Below are positions 51,103-58,681 of a stretch of 64,000 nucleotides of DNA, piece after piece (within the stretch, counting starts at the first letter, position 1; the number at the start of each line of letters is the position of its first letter). Source of the stretch: Dehalococcoidia bacterium. Its GTDB lineage: Bacteria > Chloroflexota > Dehalococcoidia > SM23-28-2 > RBG-16-64-32. Under the pieces are notes generated by a model. It did not search any database, was not told the DNA's origin, and worked only from the letters and a program-made list of their open reading frames with translations. Both the position numbers and the translations under genes were made by a program. The stretch spans positions 1 through 64,000 of the forward strand of contig JAUSFE010000071.1 in the NCBI GenBank assembly GCA_030649945.1, given 5' to 3'.

Positions 51103-52038
51103 CTACGTCTTGCGCGCTTTGCGCGGGCGCCAGGGGATGTTGCGGTAGGCGTCCATGTAGGCCTGGCGCTGGCGCTCTTCCGTTACGTGGGTGTAGATCT
51201 GGGTGGTGGAGGCGCTGGCGTGGCCGAGGAGCTCCTGGACGACGCGCAGGTCCGCGCCGCCGTCCAGGAGGTGCGTGGCGAAGGAGTGGCGCAGGAGGTG
51301 CGGGAAGACGCGCTGCTCCAGGCCGGCGCGCAGGGCGTGACGGCGGACGGTCTGCTGGATGGAGCGCCCGGAGAGGCGGCGGCCGTCGCGATTGAGGAAG
51401 AGGGCCGGCTCCGCCGTGACAGGCTGGCGTCCGCCCGGGCCCGACGCCAGCCGCGGGCGGCCGTCCTTCAGGTAGCGGCGCAGGGCCGTGTCCGCGGGAG
51501 CGCCGAAGAGGACGATGCGCTCCTTGTTGCCCTTGCCGCGCACCAGCAGAGAGCGCTCACCCAGGTCCAGGTGGCGCAAGTCCAGCCCGACGACCTCGCT
51601 CAGGCGGGCGCCGGCGGCGTACATCAGCTCGAGGATGGCGCGGTCGCGCAGCCCGCGGGGCGTCTCTTCGTCGGCGGCCTCGATGAGGGCCGTGAGGTGA
51701 TCGCGCGTAAGGATGGCGGGGAGGCGGCGCTCGCGCCTGGGGGCGTGGACGCCGGCCAGCGGGTTCGCCGCCAGCGTGCCCTCGCGTGCCAGGAAGCGAT
51801 AGAAGTTACGGATCGTGCTGACTTTGCGCGCGACGCTGGCGGTGACCATGCCGGATTCGCGCAACCGCGCGAGATAGCGGCGGAAGCCGTGGCGGTCCAC
51901 GCTGAGGACGCCGGCGCCCTCGCTCTCCAGGTAGTCTGCGAAGTGCGTGAGGTCAGAGCGGTAGTTGCGGAGGGTGTAGGGGGACAGGTTTTTCTCCGCT
52001 GTCAGGTAGCGGATGTAGGCGTCCAGCAGTTCGTCCAT
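51103..52038 (-). CDS. xerD: Tyrosine recombinase XerD/XerC
   Basis: 311 residues from ATG 52038. SAM-like N-terminal domain (DAYIRYLTAEKNLSPYTLRN) and catalytic domain with Arg in GARLSEVVGL, Lys in RGKGNKERIVLFG, HxxR in HLLRHSFATHLL, His in LGHASASTTQIY and Tyr in IYTHV. Chromosome dimer resolution at dif is the expected role; next to topA and dprA as in many bacteria. It contains no features of an integron or phage integrase. Confidence 0.93.
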   Translation of the reverse strand: MDELLDAYIRYLTAEKNLSPYTLRNYRSDLTHFADYLESEGAGVLSVDRHGFRRYLARLRESGMVTASVARKVSTIRNFYRFLAREGTLAANPLAGVHAPRRERRLPAILTRDHLTALIEAADEETPRGLRDRAILELMYAAGARLSEVVGLDLRHLDLGERSLLVRGKGNKERIVLFGAPADTALRRYLKDGRPRLASGPGGRQPVTAEPALFLNRDGRRLSGRSIQQTVRRHALRAGLEQRVFPHLLRHSFATHLLDGGADLRVVQELLGHASASTTQIYTHVTEERQRQAYMDAYRNIPWRPRKARKT

Positions 52039-52323
52039 CAGTACGTATAACGCGCAAGGCGGCACCCGTGTATCGGTGTGCGGTGCTCCGCCCGGTCCTT
52101 CGAGAGCCTCAGGACGAGCGGGAAGTGGCGTGGTTCGTCAGCGGGATGAAGGCGCGCTGCCTTTCTTCCCGCTCATGGTGAGGCACTCCTACCATGAGCG
52201 GAGCCAGGCGCCCCGGGTGTGTTGCCTGGCCGCTCCGCCCGGTCCTTCGAGAGCCTCCCTCCAGAGGCGGGCAGGCAGGACGAGCGGGAAGGGGCGTGGT
52301 GGGACAGCGCGGACGCCCGTTCG
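52039..52323. repeat. Composite repeat block between topA and xerD
   Basis: Order: CCTTCGAGAGCCTCAGGACG AGCGGGAAG (about 52097-52126), palindrome CCGCTCATGGT...ACCATGAGCGG (52169-52201), then CCTTCGAGAGCCTC with a roughly 20-bp insert before AGGACGAGCGGGAAG (about 52242-52290). Thus the same palindrome pair as at 46.5 and 61.4 kb. No gene. Confidence 0.75.
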
Positions 52324-54633
52324 TCAGACCGCCGTGGGCGCGGGCGCGGGCGACGGCTCCGGCGCGTCGCCGCGCCAGGTGCAGGCGGTGCACTTCGCCT
52401 TGTTGTCTCGCTCGGCGACGAGCAGGCCGGCGCAATCGGGGCAGGGCTGTGCCAGCGGGCGCGTCCAGGTGGTGAAGTCGCACTTCGGGTAGTTGGCGCA
52501 GCCGAAGAAGATGCGGCCCTTGCGGGAGCGGCGCTCCAGGATATCGCCGCCGTCCCTGGGGCAGGCCACGCCCACCTTGGCGGCCAGGGGCGCGCGGCCC
52601 TTGCACTCCGGGTAGCGCGTGCAGGCCAGGAACTTGCCGAAACGGCCGCTGCGGATGACCATGGGCGATGCGCACTCCGGGCACTTTTCGTCCGTCGCCT
52701 GCGGCTCTTCGGCGGGCTGCTCGCCCTCCAGGGAGCGGGTGCCCTTGCACTCCGGGTAGCCGGTGCAGGCCAGAAACTGGCCGCGGCGGCCCCAGCGGAT
52801 GACCATGGGGCGGCTGCACTCGGGGCAGGTCTCCTCGGTCGCCGTCACCTGCTTCGGCGCCGCCTCCTTCGCTGTAGCCAGCGCCTTCTCCAGCGGCTGG
52901 TAGAACTGCTCGACGACGGGCACCCACTGGCGCTCGCCGGCGGCGACCTCGTCCAGCTGATCCTCCATCTGGGCCGTGAAGCCGGCGTCCACGAAGTCCG
53001 GGAAATGCTCGACGAGCAGGTCGTTGACGACGAAGCCGAGGTCGGTGGGTTTGAGGTAGCGGCCCTCGCGCTCGACATAACCGCGGTCCTGGATGGTGGA
53101 CATGGTGGGCGCGTAGGTGCTGGGGCGCCCGATGCCCTTCTCCTCCAGGGCCTTCACGAGGGTAGCCTCCGTGAAACGCGGCGGCGGCTCCGTGAAGTGC
53201 TGTTCCGGCAGGAGCTGCAGGAGGCGCAGGGGATCGTCCTGGGCCAGGGCGGGAAGGGGGTTGCGGCCCAGGTCCTCCTCCTCGCCGTCGTCGCGGCCTT
53301 CCTCGTAGACCTGGCGGAAGCCGGCGAACTGGAGTTGCGTGTTGATGGCGCGCAGCAGGTATGGGTCGCGGCCGGCATCGGGGCGGGCCTCGATGTCGAC
53401 AGTGGTGACCTCAAAGACGGCGTCCGCCATCTGGCTGGCCAGCATGCGCTGCCAGATGAGGTTGTAGAGGCGGTAGCGGTCGTTGCTGAGGAAGGGGCGA
53501 ACGGCCTCCGGCTCACGGTGGATGGAAGTGGGCCGGATCGCCTCGTGCGCCTCCTGGGCACCCTTCACCTTGCGTGTGAAAAGGCGGGCGTGCGCGGGCA
53601 GGAACTGCTTGCCGTAGCGCTCGGCGATGTAGCCGCGGGTCTCGGCGAGGGCCGAAGCGGCGACGTTTGTGGAGTCGGTGCGCATGTAGGTGATGAGGCC
53701 CACCTCGCCCCCGGAGCCCAGCGCCATGCCCTCGTAGAGGTCCTGGGCCACCCTCATGGTCCTCTTCGCCGAGAAGCCCAGGCGGCGCGAGGCCTCCTGC
53801 TGGAGGGTGCTGGTGATGAAGGGCGCTGAGGGCCGCCGCGCCTGCGTCTTGGCCCCGATGCTGAGGACGCGGTAGGAGGACGAGCGGAGGGCGGCGAGGT
53901 GGCGCTGGGCCTCCGTCTCCTGCTCTATCTCCAGCTTGTTCTTCTTGCCGGCGTAGCCGAAGAGCCGGGCCTTGAATCCCGGCGTCTCGCCCTGCTTTTC
54001 GAGATCAGCCTCGATGGTCCAGAACTCCTGCGGGCGGAAGGCCTGGACCTCGCGCTCCCGCTCGGCGACGAGGCGCACGGCGACGGACTGGACGCGGCCG
54101 GCGGAGAGGCCGCGGCGGACCTTGCTCCAGAGGAAGGGGCTGAGCCGGTAGCCGACCAGGCGGTCCAGAACGCGGCGGGCCTGTTGGGCATCCACCAGCT
54201 TCATATCGATGTCGCGCGGGTGCTCAAATGCCTCGCGGACCGCTTCGGGGGTGATCTCATGGAAGACGACGCGGTAGGACGGCAGCGCCTTCAGGCCGGC
54301 GGCCTCCAGCAGGTGCCAGGCGATGGCCTCGCCCTCGCGGTCGGGGTCGGTGGCGAGGAAGACCTGGCTGGCCTTCTGGGCGGCGTCCTTGATCTCCTTG
54401 ACGGCGCGGCTCTTCTCCTTTGGGATCACGTATTGCGGGCGGAACCCCTTGTCGATCTCGATCCCGAGGGCGGAGCGGGGCAGGTCGCGCACGTGGCCCA
54501 CGGAGGCCTTGACGTCGTATTTGGCGCCGAGGATGCGCGAGATGGTGCGGGCCTTCGCCGGCGATTCGACGACGACCAGGCTGCGGCCTGCGCGGGCCGC
54601 GGAACTCTTACCGTTCGCTCTTGCCAAACTCAC
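52324..54633 (-). CDS. topA: DNA topoisomerase I
   Basis: 769 residues, type IA: Toprim LVVVESPAKARTISRILG, FLATDPDREGEAIAWHLLEA (DxD-like), catalytic Tyr in GLITYMRTDSTNVAAS, and PSTYAPTMSTIQDRGYV. The C-terminus carries four zinc-finger-type modules (CPECSRP...CTGYPECKGT; CPECASP...CTRYPECKGR; CPRDGGD...CANYPKCDF; CPDCAGL...CTAC). Relaxes negatively supercoiled DNA. Lies 22 bp downstream of dprA. Confidence 0.96.
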   Translation of the reverse strand: MSLARANGKSSAARAGRSLVVVESPAKARTISRILGAKYDVKASVGHVRDLPRSALGIEIDKGFRPQYVIPKEKSRAVKEIKDAAQKASQVFLATDPDREGEAIAWHLLEAAGLKALPSYRVVFHEITPEAVREAFEHPRDIDMKLVDAQQARRVLDRLVGYRLSPFLWSKVRRGLSAGRVQSVAVRLVAEREREVQAFRPQEFWTIEADLEKQGETPGFKARLFGYAGKKNKLEIEQETEAQRHLAALRSSSYRVLSIGAKTQARRPSAPFITSTLQQEASRRLGFSAKRTMRVAQDLYEGMALGSGGEVGLITYMRTDSTNVAASALAETRGYIAERYGKQFLPAHARLFTRKVKGAQEAHEAIRPTSIHREPEAVRPFLSNDRYRLYNLIWQRMLASQMADAVFEVTTVDIEARPDAGRDPYLLRAINTQLQFAGFRQVYEEGRDDGEEEDLGRNPLPALAQDDPLRLLQLLPEQHFTEPPPRFTEATLVKALEEKGIGRPSTYAPTMSTIQDRGYVEREGRYLKPTDLGFVVNDLLVEHFPDFVDAGFTAQMEDQLDEVAAGERQWVPVVEQFYQPLEKALATAKEAAPKQVTATEETCPECSRPMVIRWGRRGQFLACTGYPECKGTRSLEGEQPAEEPQATDEKCPECASPMVIRSGRFGKFLACTRYPECKGRAPLAAKVGVACPRDGGDILERRSRKGRIFFGCANYPKCDFTTWTRPLAQPCPDCAGLLVAERDNKAKCTACTWRGDAPEPSPAPAPTAV

Positions 54634-54655
54634 TTACCTCCGCTGGGCCGCGCGG

Positions 54656-55804
54656 TCAGCCGCCGTAGGAAGCCGGGGCTTCCCGCGCACGGACGTAGGC
54701 CATGGGGCCCATCTGCCGCACCAGACCCTTCAACTCCATCATCGCCAGAATGCTGCTGACAGTCGATACCGGGAGTCCGCTCTGACGGCAGACCTCGTCA
54801 ATGTGGACGGGCTCCTTCGATATATGACGCAGGAGATCGGCTTCCGTATCCGTCGCTGGCAGCAGTTCCTTCATCTCCATCTGCTGGGGCACCATGGTCA
54901 GGTTCAGCTCCTCCAGCACGTCCTCCACCTTGAGGACCAGCTTGGCCTCCCCCTGCTGGATCAGCAGGTTGGTGCCGCGGCTCTGGGGGGAGAAGACGCT
55001 GCCGGGGACGGCGAAGACCTCGCGGTTCTGGTCCACGGCCAGGCGGGCGGTGATCAAGGCGCCGCTCTTCACGTCTCCCTCCACCACCAGCACACCGAGG
55101 CTGAGCCCGGAGAGGATACGATTGCGGCGGGGGAAATATTCGCCTCGCGGCTGCGTGCCAGGCGGGTAATCGCTGGCGAGGGCGCCGTGCTCGATGATCT
55201 CGCGGGCCAGCTTCGCGTGCTCCGGCGGGTAGACGATGTCGAGCCCGCAGGCGAGCACGGCCACGGTGCGGCCCCCGGCCTGCAGCGCCGCGCGGTGGGC
55301 GATGGCGTCCACACCGCGGGCGAGACCGCTGACCACGCAGATGCGGTTGGCGGCGAGCTGATAGGCCAGCTCCTCCGCGACCTGGCGCCCGTAAGGCGTG
55401 GGGCGGCGGGTGCCCACGACCGAGACGGCCCACTCGTCGGCACCCGACATGTCGCCGCGGGTGTAAAGGACCGGCGGCGCGTCGTCGATCTCCTTGAGCC
55501 GGGCCGGGTACGCAGGGTCGCTCCAGGTGAGGGCCCGGATGCCGTGCCCCGCCAGGGCCGCCAGCTCTGCGTCCGGGTCGATCTTCGGGCGCTCCGCGAC
55601 GATGACCCGCACGATGCGCTCATCCAGGCCGGCTGCGCGGAGCTCGGAGGGGCCTGCCTGCCAGGCTTCGGCGAGCGATGGGAAGTAGCCGGTGAGCGCC
55701 TGGTAGCGCACGCGGCCAACGCCGGGGATGCGGTTGAAGCCGACCCAGAACTTTAGCTCTTGCGGCGGCGTCGCGGCGGGAGCGCCGGCTTTGGCAGTGC
55801 TCAT
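54656..55804 (-). CDS. dprA: DNA-processing protein DprA (Smf)
   Basis: 382 residues: N-terminal SAM-like region (WVGFNRIPGVGRVRYQAL), Rossmann core (SVVGTRRPTPYGRQVAEEL; CVVSGLARGVDAIAHRAAL; AVLACGLDIVYPPEHAKL; YFPRRNRILSGLS), and C-terminal winged helix (VHIDEVCRQSGLPVSTVSSI). Loads RecA on incoming single-stranded DNA during transformation or recombination. An extended -10 lies 9 bp before the ATG, so the transcript is probably leaderless. It leads the dprA-topA pair. Confidence 0.95.
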   Translation of the reverse strand: MSTAKAGAPAATPPQELKFWVGFNRIPGVGRVRYQALTGYFPSLAEAWQAGPSELRAAGLDERIVRVIVAERPKIDPDAELAALAGHGIRALTWSDPAYPARLKEIDDAPPVLYTRGDMSGADEWAVSVVGTRRPTPYGRQVAEELAYQLAANRICVVSGLARGVDAIAHRAALQAGGRTVAVLACGLDIVYPPEHAKLAREIIEHGALASDYPPGTQPRGEYFPRRNRILSGLSLGVLVVEGDVKSGALITARLAVDQNREVFAVPGSVFSPQSRGTNLLIQQGEAKLVLKVEDVLEELNLTMVPQQMEMKELLPATDTEADLLRHISKEPVHIDEVCRQSGLPVSTVSSILAMMELKGLVRQMGPMAYVRAREAPASYGG

Positions 55805-55813
55805 CAGCGGCCC

Positions 55814-55822
55814 ATGATAGCA
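55814..55822 (-). promoter_or_regulatory. Extended -10 promoter of dprA, leaderless spacing
   Basis: TGCTATCAT on the minus strand matches TGnTATAAT at 8 of 9 positions (TATCAT at 55819-55814). Nine bases separate it from the dprA ATG, which would place transcription start at or within 3 bases of the start codon. Confidence 0.55.
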
Positions 55823-55862
55823 CAGGAGCCGGGTCTGGGCTGCAGGGGAAGTGGCACCGGGA

Positions 55863-55918
55863 GTGGATAGTGGATAGTGGATAGTGGATAGTGGATAGTG
55901 GATAGTGGATAGTGGTCA
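55863..55918. repeat. Tandem heptanucleotide repeat (GTGGATA)7
   Basis: Seven perfect GTGGATA units (55863-55911) plus one degenerate unit (GTGGTCA), between dprA and the CorC-family gene and ending 4 bp before the latter's stop. The unit is one substitution from the GTGGACA repeat near purE. Confidence 0.95.
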
Positions 55919-55921
55919 GTG

Positions 55922-57199
55922 CTATGCGCCCGCCGGGGCGTTTTCCTGCTCCTGGTCTTCCAGCTTGACGACGCGGACCTTCTTGATCCGCCGGCCGGCG
56001 ACGCTGAGGACCTTGAGGCTGATGCCGTTCACGCGCACGGTGTCGCCGACGCTGGGCATGCGGCCGAGCTCGTTGACGATGAAGCCGCCGACGCTGTCGA
56101 AGTCCTCTTTCTGGATTGACATGTCGAACATCTCGTTCAGCTCGTCGATGCCCACGCGGGCGTCCACGATGACCTCATTGGCCGTGACCAGCTGAACGGG
56201 CTGCTCCTGGACGTCGAACTCGTCGCGGATTTCGCCCACGATCTCTTCCAGGAGGTCCTCAATGGTGACGAGGCCCGCCGTGCCGCCGTACTCATCGACG
56301 ACGATGGCCATGGAGATCTGGTTCTGCTTCATCTCCGCGAGCAGCTCGTGCACCTTCTTGCTCTCCGGCACGGCGTGGGCCGGGCGGATGATCTGCCGGA
56401 TGCTGGGCTGCTGGCCGCCGCGGGCCAGGTGGCGCATCACCTCTTTGCCGTGGGCGATGCCGATGACGTGGTCAACGTTGCCCTCGTAGACGGGGATGCG
56501 GCTGTAGCCGCCCTCCACCATGGCCTTCGCCAGCTTCTCGAACCCCTCCTTAACGTCCACGGCGGCGATGTCTGTGCGGGGGATCATCACCTTGCGCACG
56601 CTGGTCAGCTCCAGCTCCATGACGCCGCGGATCATCTCGCGCTCGTCTTCTTCCAGGGCGGCGCCCGCCTGTTCCATCTCCGTGAGGAGCATCAGCTCTT
56701 CGCTGCCGCCCGCGGACGTGGCGTGGCGGCGCTGGAGGCCGCGCATCACGGCCTCCATGGGGGCGTCCAGAAGCATGACAGGGCCCCGGAAGGTGAGGCG
56801 GACAAGCGAGACGAAGGGTCCGAGGGCGTGCTGCCAGCGCTGGGGGTCATGCGCCACGAGGAATCTGGGCAGCGCCTGCAACAGCACGAAAGCCAGGGCG
56901 ATGACAACGGCAGTGGCGGCGAGGGCCAGCCAGTCGCGCCCGGTCTCGCGCAGCACGAGGAAGACGGCGATCGAGGTGACGCCGACGACAGCCAGGTTGC
57001 GGGCGAGCGTGAGGGACGAGAGGGTGAGCTGGCGCTCGTGGTAGAAGCGGCGCAGGGCCTCGACGCGCGACTCGACGGGCTCCTTCATCGCCCGCTCGCG
57101 GACGCCGGCCACGACGCCGGCCTCGCCGGCGACGAGGAGGATGAAGGCGGCGACGCCGAGGAGGAGGATGATGATGCCGGCGATGAGGTCGCTATCCAC
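55922..57199 (-). CDS. CNNM/CorC-family membrane protein with CBS domains
   Basis: 425 residues: N-terminal membrane helices ([56 protein letters not shown]), a linker, a CBS pair ([55 protein letters not shown]), and a C-terminal CorC_HlyC transporter-associated domain ([20 protein letters not shown]). Family members affect Mg/Co efflux; haemolysin is a historical name. It overlaps the acyltransferase stop by 8 bp. Confidence 0.92.
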   Translation of the reverse strand: MDSDLIAGIIILLLGVAAFILLVAGEAGVVAGVRERAMKEPVESRVEALRRFYHERQLTLSSLTLARNLAVVGVTSIAVFLVLRETGRDWLALAATAVVIALAFVLLQALPRFLVAHDPQRWQHALGPFVSLVRLTFRGPVMLLDAPMEAVMRGLQRRHATSAGGSEELMLLTEMEQAGAALEEDEREMIRGVMELELTSVRKVMIPRTDIAAVDVKEGFEKLAKAMVEGGYSRIPVYEGNVDHVIGIAHGKEVMRHLARGGQQPSIRQIIRPAHAVPESKKVHELLAEMKQNQISMAIVVDEYGGTAGLVTIEDLLEEIVGEIRDEFDVQEQPVQLVTANEVIVDARVGIDELNEMFDMSIQKEDFDSVGGFIVNELGRMPSVGDTVRVNGISLKVLSVAGRRIKKVRVVKLEDQEQENAPAGA

Positions 57200-57962
57200 T
57201 CTTGTTACGCCTGCGCGGTGCGGGTTTCGCGCCCTCCGCCTGAGGCGGACGCTCCCCCGCCGGTTCCGTCTGGACGCGGGCGGGCACGCCGGCCACGGTG
57301 GCGCCCTCCGGGACGTCGCGGGTGACGACGGCGCCGGCGGCGGTGGTGGCGCCGCGGCCGACGCGGACGGGCGCGACGAGCATGGTGCCGCTGCCGATGA
57401 AGGCGTTGTCCTCGATCACCGTCTTGTGTTTCGTCTTGCCGTCGTAGTTGCAGGTGACCGTGCCGGCGCCGATGTTGACGTCTGCGCCGACCTGGGCATC
57501 GCCGATGTAGCCGAAGTGGCCGGCCCTCGTGCCTCTGCCCAGGCGCGCGGCCTTGATCTCCACGAAGTTGCCGATGTGCACGCCGGACTCCAGGCGGGCG
57601 CCGGGCCGCAGGTGGCTGAACGGCCCGATGTCCACGCCGGCCGCCAGCACCGCGCCCTCGACGACAGAGGCGAAGACCTCGCAGCGGTCGCCGATGCGGG
57701 AGTCAACGATGACGGAGTTGGGGCCGATGCGGCAATGCCGCCCGACGACCGTCTTGCCGGCAAGGGTGGTGTTCGGGTAGATGGCCGTCCCCTCGCCGAT
57801 CTGAATGCCCATCTCCAGGTAGGTTGTGGCGGGGTCAATGATGATGACGCCGGCCTCCATGAGACGGGCGCACTCCTGGAGGCGCTGGTCTATCTGGGAG
57901 CGCAGGGCGGCAAGCGCCTCTGAGCCTGCGGTCTGGCGCGGGCGCGCGGCGGGATGGGCCAC
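57192..57962 (-). CDS. GlmU-type left-handed beta-helix acetyltransferase lacking the uridyltransferase domain
   Basis: 256 residues corresponding only to the C-terminal half of GlmU. The linker helix ([20 protein letters not shown]) leads into hexapeptide repeats, with the catalytic His region [14 protein letters not shown] and [20 protein letters not shown] as in the acetyl-CoA domain, and a basic tail. Likely acetylates glucosamine-1-phosphate, with uridylyl transfer by a separate protein. Alternatively a sugar acyltransferase. It overlaps the CorC-family gene start. Confidence 0.87.
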   Translation of the reverse strand: MAHPAARPRQTAGSEALAALRSQIDQRLQECARLMEAGVIIIDPATTYLEMGIQIGEGTAIYPNTTLAGKTVVGRHCRIGPNSVIVDSRIGDRCEVFASVVEGAVLAAGVDIGPFSHLRPGARLESGVHIGNFVEIKAARLGRGTRAGHFGYIGDAQVGADVNIGAGTVTCNYDGKTKHKTVIEDNAFIGSGTMLVAPVRVGRGATTAAGAVVTRDVPEGATVAGVPARVQTEPAGERPPQAEGAKPAPRRRNKSG

Positions 57963-58272
57963 GGCTAACGTCTACCTCCGCCCCGGCTGCCGCCGCGGGA
58001 AATATGGCAAGGCATGGATTCAGCTCAGGAGAAGGGGTACCCGGTTAGCCAGGCCCACAAGAGCGACTTTGCGTCGCCAGGGTGAGGGAAGGCGTAAATG
58101 TGGGGGTTCGGAACTATCCGACGGCTGGTCTGCGTCCAAGAATGTCAACTCTATCCGTGATGACCTTAAGGATATGTTAGGGCGGGTGCGGGAAGGTGTC
58201 AAGGCGATCCGGGTTTCCGCAGTGCCCGGCGGGCGGCGAGGCCGGCGGATAAACGTAAGCACCGGGACCGCG
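57963..58272. other. Gene-free interval
   Basis: No supported gene. A plus-strand frame (about 58138-58341, NSIRDDLKDMLGRVREG...) looks protein-like for some 30 codons, but its latter half is antisense to the ABM gene and there is no clear start. The AT-richer stretch 58100-58190 may hold the acyltransferase promoter. Confidence 0.4.
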
Positions 58273-58578
58273 CTACGGCTGCTCGATTACTGCCTCGTAG
58301 AGCGATACCTGCGGCGGGCCCTCGAGCAGGCCGGCGAGTGAGCCCTGGCGGTGGCCGGCGGCGAACGCCTCGCTCTGCGTCCACGCCAGGAACATCGCGC
58401 GGTCCTGCCATGTGCTGTGGCTGATGTACTCGCCCGGCGTATCGCCGCGCAGCAGGGCGAAGCGCACGAAGCCGGGCACGCCGCTGAGGTAGGACTCGCG
58501 CTCGCGCCAGACGCGCTCAAAGTCGGCCTCACGGTCGGCGGCGACCCTGAACCGGTTCATGGCTATGAACATTGGCAT
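58273..58578 (-). CDS. Antibiotic biosynthesis monooxygenase (ABM) / HmoA-like domain protein
   Basis: 101 residues, dimeric alpha-beta barrel: FIAMNRFRVAADREADFERV, YLSGVPGFVRFALLRG, YISHSTWQDRAMFLAWTQSE, FAAGHRQGS. Members range from quinol monooxygenases to IsdG/HmoA heme-degrading enzymes. The FxxAWTxSxxFxxxH pattern points to the HmoA-like side, with a possible heme His in AAGH. Divergent from the protease-uvrB gene. Confidence 0.87.
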   Translation of the reverse strand: MPMFIAMNRFRVAADREADFERVWRERESYLSGVPGFVRFALLRGDTPGEYISHSTWQDRAMFLAWTQSEAFAAGHRQGSLAGLLEGPPQVSLYEAVIEQP

Positions 58579-58640
58579 CTCCCGCTCGCTAGATGGTTTG
58601 TGCCAAGCATAGCGCCTTCAAGTGCAAAGGGCGCCACCTC

Positions 58641-58673
58641 CTGACAGGCCGCTGTCAGGCCGGCTGATACAAT
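58641..58673 (+). promoter_or_regulatory. Promoter of the protease-uvrB gene with an inverted-repeat operator
   Basis: A perfect 7-bp inverted repeat, CTGACAG GCCG CTGTCAG (58641-58658), lies in the -35 region. An extended -10, TGATACAAT (58665-58673; 8 of 9 to consensus), follows. The ATG at 58682 is 8 bases further on, so the message should be leaderless. The palindrome is a candidate repressor site; it is not the E. coli or B. subtilis LexA consensus. Confidence 0.55.
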
Positions 58674-58681
58674 TGTCTGGC

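Noticed and set aside
51103-52038. Integron or phage integrase
   Set aside because: Sequence and context (topA, dprA nearby) fit housekeeping XerC/D; no attachment site, cassette or phage gene adjoins it.
55863-55918. CRISPR array
   Set aside because: The 7-base units are contiguous with no spacers; no array of 20-40 bp repeats with unique spacers and no cas gene occurs in the window.
58138-58341. Protein-like plus-strand stretch (NSIRDDLKDMLGRVREG...)
   Set aside because: Its second half is antisense to the ABM-domain gene, and no start codon with a ribosome-binding site is present.
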